In this document: piece by piece, positions 59,088 to 64,000 of the stretch | How positions within the stretch are numbered: the stretch's first letter is position 1 | Layout: every line of letters starts with the position of its first letter | Source: Ensifer adhaerens | GTDB taxonomy: Bacteria; Pseudomonadota; Alphaproteobacteria; Rhizobiales; Rhizobiaceae | Reading direction: 5' to 3' | Length of the DNA stretch: 64,000 nt | Assembly (NCBI RefSeq): GCF_028993555.1 | Contig: NZ_CP118610.1 | Span: 3,213,001 to 3,277,000, forward strand | Notes under the pieces: generated by a model | What the model was told of the DNA's origin: nothing | Seen by the model: the letters and a program-made list of their open reading frames with translations, nothing else | Database searches by the model: none | Position numbers and translations under genes: made by a program

Positions 59088-59103
59088 TTAACTTTTTGTT
59101 AAC
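59088..59103 (-). promoter_or_regulatory. CtrA box 2 upstream of the FeeM-like gene
   Basis: TTAA-CTTTTTG-TTAAC, a second full CtrA match 64 bp from the first, near -80 of the gene and in the 229-bp gap between it and the GGDEF-EAL gene end. Confidence 0.7.
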
Positions 59104-59236
59104 CCTAAAAATCGGTGAATTTATTCGGTTGATTTAGAGCGATACGCGCCAAGCTGGGATGCATTTGCCGCAACTAATCAATGATTTGCTGTCGAATGAG
59201 CAGCATCAAAACGGAACGGAATTTGGGGTCGCGGCG

Positions 59237-61546
59237 TCAGGCGATGCGCTTGCTGGTGGGCTTTGCGCCTCGTTTTGGCACACCATTCTTGCAAAGCGTC
59301 GCAATAGCAGAAGCAGGCATGGGGGCAGCGAACACGAAGCCCTGTATCAAATCGGCACAATTGTGCTCGTTGATCAGCTGCAACTGATCGGTCGTCTCGA
59401 CGCCTTCGACGACGATGCGCAGGCCGAGGGCGCGGGCAAGATTTGCCGTACCGCGCAGAAGCTTGAAGCGGCGCGAATCCTCACGGATGTTGCGCACAAA
59501 GGACCGATCGATCTTGATTATGTCGACCGGCAGGACATCGAGGTAGCTGAGGCTCGAATAGCCGGTGCCGAAATCGTCGATGGCAATGGTGATGCCGAGG
59601 CCCCGCAGCTCGCGCAGGATCGCCTGCACCTTGAGCGGCTCGTCCATCAGGCAGCTTTCAGTCACCTCCAGATGCAGCCGCGAAGCGTCGAGACCGGTTG
59701 CCTGCAGAGCGTCCGTGACCATCGTGACGATTTCGCTGCTGCGCAGATCCAGCACCGACAGATTGACCGAGACGGACACATCGCTCGGCCAGTCCATGCA
59801 ATTCCGGCATGCCTGGTCGAGCACGAAACGCGTGATCTCCGTGACCAGCCCCAGTTCCTCGGCGAGCTGAATGAACACGTTCGGCGGCACGGGCCCGCGC
59901 TCGGGATGCGTCCAGCGTGCCAGCGCTTCGCAGCACTCGACCCGGCCACCGCTCGGCGCGAACATCGGCTGGTAGGAAAGCGTCAGGCTGCGCGCGTTGA
60001 TCGCCTCGCGCAGATCGGCTTTCAGCTTCTGGCGGTCGACATAGCGGGCGTCCATCTCGACTTCGAACGCGGTGCAGCCGCCCCGGTTGCGCAGCTTGGT
60101 TTCCGATAGCGCAAGATCCGCCTTGATCTGCAGGTCTTCGAGTTTCAGATCCACGTTCGACGCGATGACGAAGCCCGCGCTCATGGTCATGTTGAAGGTG
60201 AAGCCGCCGGCAACATAGGTGCCACGCAGTTCCGTGTGGAGCCCGCGCATCCGTTCTTCCAGATCGGTGACGTCGGCCCTGTTCGGGAAGAACACGACAA
60301 ATTCGTCGCCCATCAGGCGCGCCGCAATCGCATCATCGCAGGCGAGCGCCTTCAACCGGCCGGCGATCGCCTGCAGCAGCTTGTCGCCGACGATGTGGCC
60401 GCGCATGTCGTTGACATGCTTGAATTCGGTGACGTCGAGAACCATCAGACCGACGAGCCGGTCCTCCCTCTCGTCGCCACTTGCGGCGGCCACAACCAGC
60501 TCTCCGAAGTAGTCGCGGCTCGGCAGTTCGGTCAGCTTGTCGAAGCGCACCATGTGCAGAATCTGCTTGTCCGCCTGCACACGCGCCGTCACATCCTCGA
60601 AGATCAGCACGATATCGCCATTGTCGCGGCGGCTGGCCGAAAACTCGAGATGCAGCTCTTCGCTGACCGGGATCAAGACCTGCGGGCGCTTTCCCTTGAG
60701 CAGGAGATCGAGCTGGCGCGAGATCGCCTTGGTCTTGTCGGTATCGAGCCGCATGCGCCGCGCACCGCGCCTTATCACGTCATCGAGCAGCCAATCCTTG
60801 AGCTCCGTCCTGTCGCCAAGCGCCAGCAACTCGCTGGCACGCTCATTGGCCACCACGACACGGCCATCGCCATCCAGCATGAACAGGCCATGCGTCATGT
60901 TGTTGAGCGCGGCGTCGAATTGGCCGGCAATCGTCGCGATCTCGCGCGCCGCCAACACGTTCTCATAAAGAAAGGCGCGCACATTGTTGGCCATCATCCA
61001 GGTGGAAAGAATGAACGGCAGGATGAGGCAGGCGAGCGCCAGCATGAACACGTCCTGCAGCGTGATCAGGCCGATCACGATCGGCAGGCATGCCGACGAG
61101 GACAGGAGAAGCACGGCCCGCTCCGAGCCGTAGTTGCGCCCGACGAGCGAGATCATCGAGGCCAGCGTCACCGATATGGTGGCGAGCTCGGAAAAGGAAT
61201 CCTGACTGACGGCAATGGCGTAACCGCAGGCGATGCCGCAGGTGAGCGTGACGCTGACACCGCCGACGATGTAGCGGTTCTCCCATTTGCGGACCATCGC
61301 CCGGTCGGCATTGGAGAAATCCTGCCGGTCGAACCGCGCCATATCGACATTGCGCAGCGCCCAGAGCACGAAGATCACGCCGGAGCAGGCGAGATATAGC
61401 GGATCACTGGTCTTGAGATAGACGAGCAGAAACGTCACGACATGCGACAACATGCCGATCAGCAACGTCTTGCGATGTTCGTAGAGCGAGCTCACGGATG
61501 ACAGATACACGTCAGTCGGAAGAGCGCTCTGTCCAAGTCGCATCAT
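59237..61546 (-). CDS. Membrane PAS-GGDEF-EAL protein
   Basis: The 769-residue protein has about five to six N-terminal membrane segments (residues 28-195), a PAS domain (about 205-325, MTHGLFMLDGDGRVVVANERASELL), a GGDEF domain with a degenerate loop (RLMGDEFVV: MGDEF, and DVTEF in the metal region) and an EAL domain with all catalytic residues (CEALARW, VNLSVLDL, LEVTES, AIDDFGTGYSSLS, IIKIDRSF, VVEGVET, LIQGFVFAAPM). It is likely a cyclic di-GMP phosphodiesterase whose GGDEF half senses GTP. In the minus-strand neighbourhood it precedes the FeeM-like gene. Confidence 0.93.
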   Translation of the reverse strand: MMRLGQSALPTDVYLSSVSSLYEHRKTLLIGMLSHVVTFLLVYLKTSDPLYLACSGVIFVLWALRNVDMARFDRQDFSNADRAMVRKWENRYIVGGVSVTLTCGIACGYAIAVSQDSFSELATISVTLASMISLVGRNYGSERAVLLLSSSACLPIVIGLITLQDVFMLALACLILPFILSTWMMANNVRAFLYENVLAAREIATIAGQFDAALNNMTHGLFMLDGDGRVVVANERASELLALGDRTELKDWLLDDVIRRGARRMRLDTDKTKAISRQLDLLLKGKRPQVLIPVSEELHLEFSASRRDNGDIVLIFEDVTARVQADKQILHMVRFDKLTELPSRDYFGELVVAAASGDEREDRLVGLMVLDVTEFKHVNDMRGHIVGDKLLQAIAGRLKALACDDAIAARLMGDEFVVFFPNRADVTDLEERMRGLHTELRGTYVAGGFTFNMTMSAGFVIASNVDLKLEDLQIKADLALSETKLRNRGGCTAFEVEMDARYVDRQKLKADLREAINARSLTLSYQPMFAPSGGRVECCEALARWTHPERGPVPPNVFIQLAEELGLVTEITRFVLDQACRNCMDWPSDVSVSVNLSVLDLRSSEIVTMVTDALQATGLDASRLHLEVTESCLMDEPLKVQAILRELRGLGITIAIDDFGTGYSSLSYLDVLPVDIIKIDRSFVRNIREDSRRFKLLRGTANLARALGLRIVVEGVETTDQLQLINEHNCADLIQGFVFAAPMPASAIATLCKNGVPKRGAKPTSKRIA

Positions 61547-61972
61547 GAACCAAGCTCCGGTTTACCGGATTGTTAGGGGTGATGACTTAACGAATGATTT
61601 CGTCTAACGCCCCGAAAAAAGTACTGAATCCCAGAAAAACCACAGGGCCGGGCCGGCAACACCCAAGGGTTCAACTCAGTAGTGCGAACCGCGCTGAACA
61701 GTACTCGGTTTCTGCAACCAAACATAGTATCCGCGCAATAAAAGGGCCTGGCTGCAACTTCGACAATTCTGCGATGCTGGCGGCCGATCCCAAATTAACG
61801 TGAAGGATGGTTACTCGAACCTAAAGAATTACCTGCGATTTCCTGCCGTTTTCAGAGCGTGCTCGCTACCAGTCGACTTTGGATCGGCGCAGCGATCACG
61901 CTCACCACCTTCTCAGTTGACTTTCATCCGCATCTGAAGGCAAGGCTTTTCTCAAGCGTGTCACGGAGCCTG
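61547..61972. other. 426-bp intergenic region
   Basis: It lies between the divergent GGDEF-EAL and peptidase C26 genes and is more AT-rich than its surroundings. I see no supported gene: a 69-codon frame (61594-61803) has no ribosome site or recognisable protein. It should hold both promoters. Confidence 0.55.
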
Positions 61973-62734
61973 ATGATGTCGAAACCTGTCGTTGCCATCC
62001 CCTGCGATTTCCGCGAATTCGACGGCAATGTCTGGCATGTCGTTGCCCATCAATATGTGCGCGCCGCCGTCGAAGGCGCCGGCGTCATGCCCTTCCTCGT
62101 ACCGGCGCTCGAAACCGGCAACGACATCGACGAAATCCTCGACCGCGTCGACGGCGTGCTTGCAAGCGGAGCCCGTTCCAACGTGCATCCGTCGCTCTAT
62201 GGCCGGGAGGCCAAGGACACCGACGGCCCCTTCGATCCCGGCCGCGACGCGACCAGCCTGCCGCTCATCCGTCGGGCGCTGGAGCGCGGCGTGCCGCTGC
62301 TCGCCATCTGTCGCGGCATCCAGGAACTGAACGTCGCGCTCGGCGGCACGCTGGCGAGCGAAATCCAGGACCAGCCCGGGATCTGGGATCACCGCAAACC
62401 CGACGTGAAGGAACTCGACGTAGCCTATGGCATCCGTCAGGACGTCATCGTCAAGGAGGGAAGCTGCCTCGCTCCAGTGCTTGGCGCCGGCCGCATCCGC
62501 GTTAATTCGTTGCACCGCCAAGCGATCGGCTCCGCCGCTCCGCGGCTGGCGGTCGAAGCGGTCGCCGACGACGGCACCATCGAAGCGGTCTCGGTCATCG
62601 GCGCCAAGGCTTTCGCGGTTGGCGTGCAGTGGCATCCGGAATACTGGGTACGCACCGACACGCCTTCGGCAAGCCTGTTCAAGGCGTTCGGCGATGCCGT
62701 CAGAACCTACGCCGCCGGCCGCCTGGCGGCCTGA
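61973..62734 (+). CDS. Gamma-glutamyl-gamma-aminobutyrate hydrolase family protein (peptidase C26)
   Basis: The start is the ATG at 61973 (253 residues, MMSKPVVAIPCDFREFDGNVWHVVAHQYVRA) with GGAG upstream; a longer frame from 61859 lacks a ribosome site. It is a class I glutamine amidotransferase-fold hydrolase of the PuuD/C26 group: nucleophile Cys in LLAICRGIQELNVALGGTL, His and Glu in VGVQWHPEYW. PuuD cleaves gamma-glutamyl-GABA in putrescine degradation; here the substrate is inferred only by family. Divergent from the GGDEF-EAL gene. Confidence 0.87.
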   Translation: MMSKPVVAIPCDFREFDGNVWHVVAHQYVRAAVEGAGVMPFLVPALETGNDIDEILDRVDGVLASGARSNVHPSLYGREAKDTDGPFDPGRDATSLPLIRRALERGVPLLAICRGIQELNVALGGTLASEIQDQPGIWDHRKPDVKELDVAYGIRQDVIVKEGSCLAPVLGAGRIRVNSLHRQAIGSAAPRLAVEAVADDGTIEAVSVIGAKAFAVGVQWHPEYWVRTDTPSASLFKAFGDAVRTYAAGRLAA

Positions 62735-62779
62735 CCCTTTCCGCCTCCGTATCGCCGCCCGAAGGAACGGCGCCAGGTG

Positions 62780-63748
62780 TCATCGCGCGCGCCGCGTGAA
62801 CGGAGTCTCCGGCACCGGCGTCAGCGCTTTTCCGGTCGCAAACCAGGTTTCGATATTGTCGACGACGAGATCGGCCATGGCGTTGCGTGTCACCACCGAT
62901 GCCGACGCCACATGCGGCAACAGTGACACGTTTGGCAGCGCCATCAGCGCGTCCGGCACCTGCGGTTCGTTCTCGAACACATCGAGACCGGCCCCGGCGA
63001 TCACGCCGCTCTGAAGCGCCTGGATCAGCGCCCGTTCGTCGACGGTCGAACCGCGACCGACATTGATCAGAACGCCATTGTTGCCGAGTGCGGAAAGCAC
63101 CTCGGCATTCACCGTTCGCCGCGTCGCCACCGTGCCGGGCACGATGACGATGAGTGTATCGACAGCCGCCGCGAGGCCGACGAGCGTCGGATGGTAGGCA
63201 TAGGAAAGGCCTTCGCGCGGACTGCGCGTGTGGTAGGCGATCGATACCCCGAAAGCTTCCAGCCGCCTGGCGATCGAAAGGCCGATGCGCCCGAGGCCAT
63301 AAAGACCGACGCCTCGGCCGCGCAGCGACAGCGGCGACAACGGGAACGCGCCGTCACGGCTCCAGCGCCCCTGGCGCAGCCATTGCTCTGCCTGCGGCAG
63401 CTGGCGGAGCGTGTTCAGCAGCAGGCCAATCGCAGTGTCGGCCACCTCTTCGGTCAGGACATCCGGTGTATTGCTGACGGCGATGCCCTTGGCGGCTGCA
63501 TGCGCGATCTCGACGCCGTCGTAGCCGACGCCGAAATTGGCGATGATCTCAAGCTGCGGCAGGGCATCCATCAGCGCGGCGGGCACGCGTCCGGAAACGG
63601 CAATGGCCGTTACATCCTGCATCTGCGTGGTCACCAGCGCCGGATCCGCGTTTTCGATCCTGACGACCTCGAACCGCTCCGCGAGCCGATCGATGACCCG
63701 TTGGTTGATCTTTCCGGGCACGAGGACGCGCGTGCGGTTCACAGACAT
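62780..63748 (-). CDS. D-2-hydroxyacid dehydrogenase (glyoxylate/hydroxypyruvate reductase-like)
   Basis: The 322-residue protein has the D-isomer-specific 2-hydroxyacid dehydrogenase layout: catalytic-domain start VPGKINQRVIDRLAERFEVV, NAD(P) loop VGLYGLGRIGLSIARRLEAFG, NVGRGSTVDERALIQALQSG with the active arginine (INVGRGS), GLDVFENEPQVP with the glutamate and LLPHVASASVVTR with the histidine. It likely reduces glyoxylate or hydroxypyruvate. It lies 26 bp downstream of the LacI-type gene and probably belongs to the same operon. Confidence 0.9.
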   Translation of the reverse strand: MSVNRTRVLVPGKINQRVIDRLAERFEVVRIENADPALVTTQMQDVTAIAVSGRVPAALMDALPQLEIIANFGVGYDGVEIAHAAAKGIAVSNTPDVLTEEVADTAIGLLLNTLRQLPQAEQWLRQGRWSRDGAFPLSPLSLRGRGVGLYGLGRIGLSIARRLEAFGVSIAYHTRSPREGLSYAYHPTLVGLAAAVDTLIVIVPGTVATRRTVNAEVLSALGNNGVLINVGRGSTVDERALIQALQSGVIAGAGLDVFENEPQVPDALMALPNVSLLPHVASASVVTRNAMADLVVDNIETWFATGKALTPVPETPFTRRAR

Positions 63749-63774
63749 GGGCAGCTCCTGTCGGGAGGGAGATC

Positions 63775-64000
63775 TCAGGCGATGACGCGCAACGGGCCGG
63801 TCGACTGGCGGATGCGCATTTCCGGCTTGATCAGGTGAATGCCGTCAGGCTCATGGCTGCCCGAGAGCTTGTCGAGCAGCGCGCGGGCGGCACTGCGGCC
63901 GACATCGGCCTGGCCGTTCCAGACGGTGGTCAGCGCCGGCGTTGCGATCGAGGCCTCTTCCAGATCGTCGTAACCGGTGACCGAGATATCGACGCCTGGG
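63775..64000 (-). CDS. LacI-family transcriptional regulator, C-terminal fragment
   Basis: The window ends inside a frame whose last 74 residues read PGVDISVTGYDDLEEASIATPALTTVWNGQ, followed by VGRSAARALLDKLSG and EMRIRQSTGPLRVIA. This is the C-terminal effector-binding end of LacI/GalR proteins (the GYDDxxxAxxxxPxLTTV block). The DNA-binding start lies beyond 64000. It is followed by the hydroxyacid dehydrogenase gene. Confidence 0.85.
   Translation of the reverse strand, partial: PGVDISVTGYDDLEEASIATPALTTVWNGQADVGRSAARALLDKLSGSHEPDGIHLIKPEMRIRQSTGPLRVIA

Noticed and set aside
61594..61803. 69-codon frame in the GGDEF-EAL/C26 gap
   Set aside because: No ribosome site, no recognisable domain, and composition unlike neighbouring proteins.

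Overview
The window reads as a chromosomal segment of a GC-rich rhizobial alphaproteobacterium, most likely Ensifer/Sinorhizobium or a close relative in the Rhizobiaceae. The grounds are a near-canonical rhizobial CpdR, the glycogen operon order glgP-glgB-glgC-glgA-pgm-glgX, a heterotetrameric sarcosine oxidase operon soxBDAG, three-gene pnt transhydrogenase genes next to an aa3 oxidase subunit IV gene, an mmgR/suhB-type small RNA, a rhizobial palindromic intergenic repeat and CtrA boxes. The species call is inference from recalled family and synteny knowledge; no search was run. I see no insertion sequence, prophage, CRISPR array or rRNA operon.

Layout. 1-2.3 kb: the end of a threonine aldolase gene, then a LysR regulator divergent from a 10-TM bile-acid/Na+ symporter-like transporter. 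2.3-7.2 kb is a conserved core block: hsp20 under a heat-shock promoter with a ROSE-type RNA thermometer, an orphan structured small-RNA candidate, an alpha/beta hydrolase, hisN, the mmgR/suhB small RNA, an N-formylglutamate amidohydrolase, cpdR and tRNA-Val(GAC). 7.4-14.6 kb is accessory: a hydrolase, a peroxiredoxin-like protein, a class III nucleotide cyclase fused to an AAA ATPase and TPR repeats, two small unknown genes and a dapA paralogue paired with an unknown gene. ilvD follows at 14.9 kb. 16.8-21.3 kb is a cluster of small detoxification or stress-type genes (lipocalin-like, GFA, two MarR, DUF899, DUF1579, VOC) with clear operator palindromes. 21.5-25.5 kb holds a membrane diguanylate cyclase and a LysR/aldo-keto reductase divergent pair.

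25.6-32.2 kb encodes three tightly packed genes: transglutaminase-DUF2126, circularly permuted ATP-grasp fused to alpha-E, and a second transglutaminase. Comparative genomics predicts such clusters to make and break peptide/amide bonds, and the substrate is unknown; this is the best candidate for an undescribed system in the window. An orphan TadG/VWA protein follows. 33.9-45.1 kb is the glycogen cluster: synthesis (glgC, glgA, glgB), breakdown (glgP, glgX) and interconversion of glucose phosphates (pgm). 45.1-46.7 kb: a MaoC-like hydratase, a streptothricin-acetyltransferase-like GNAT and a NudI-like hydrolase. 46.8-51.9 kb: soxBDAG on the minus strand, converting sarcosine to glycine with transfer of the one-carbon unit to tetrahydrofolate.

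52.2-54.4 kb: rpsU, a rhizobial repeat, a TPR lipoprotein and a DUF992 protein. 54.4-58.0 kb: pntB, pntAB, pntAA and the oxidase subunit gene. 58.2-61.5 kb: a FeeM/autoinducer-synthase-like protein whose promoter carries two perfect TTAA-N7-TTAAC CtrA boxes, and a membrane PAS-GGDEF-EAL protein with a degenerate GGDEF. The end holds a C26 glutamine amidotransferase, a D-2-hydroxyacid dehydrogenase and the C-terminus of a LacI-type regulator cut by the window edge.
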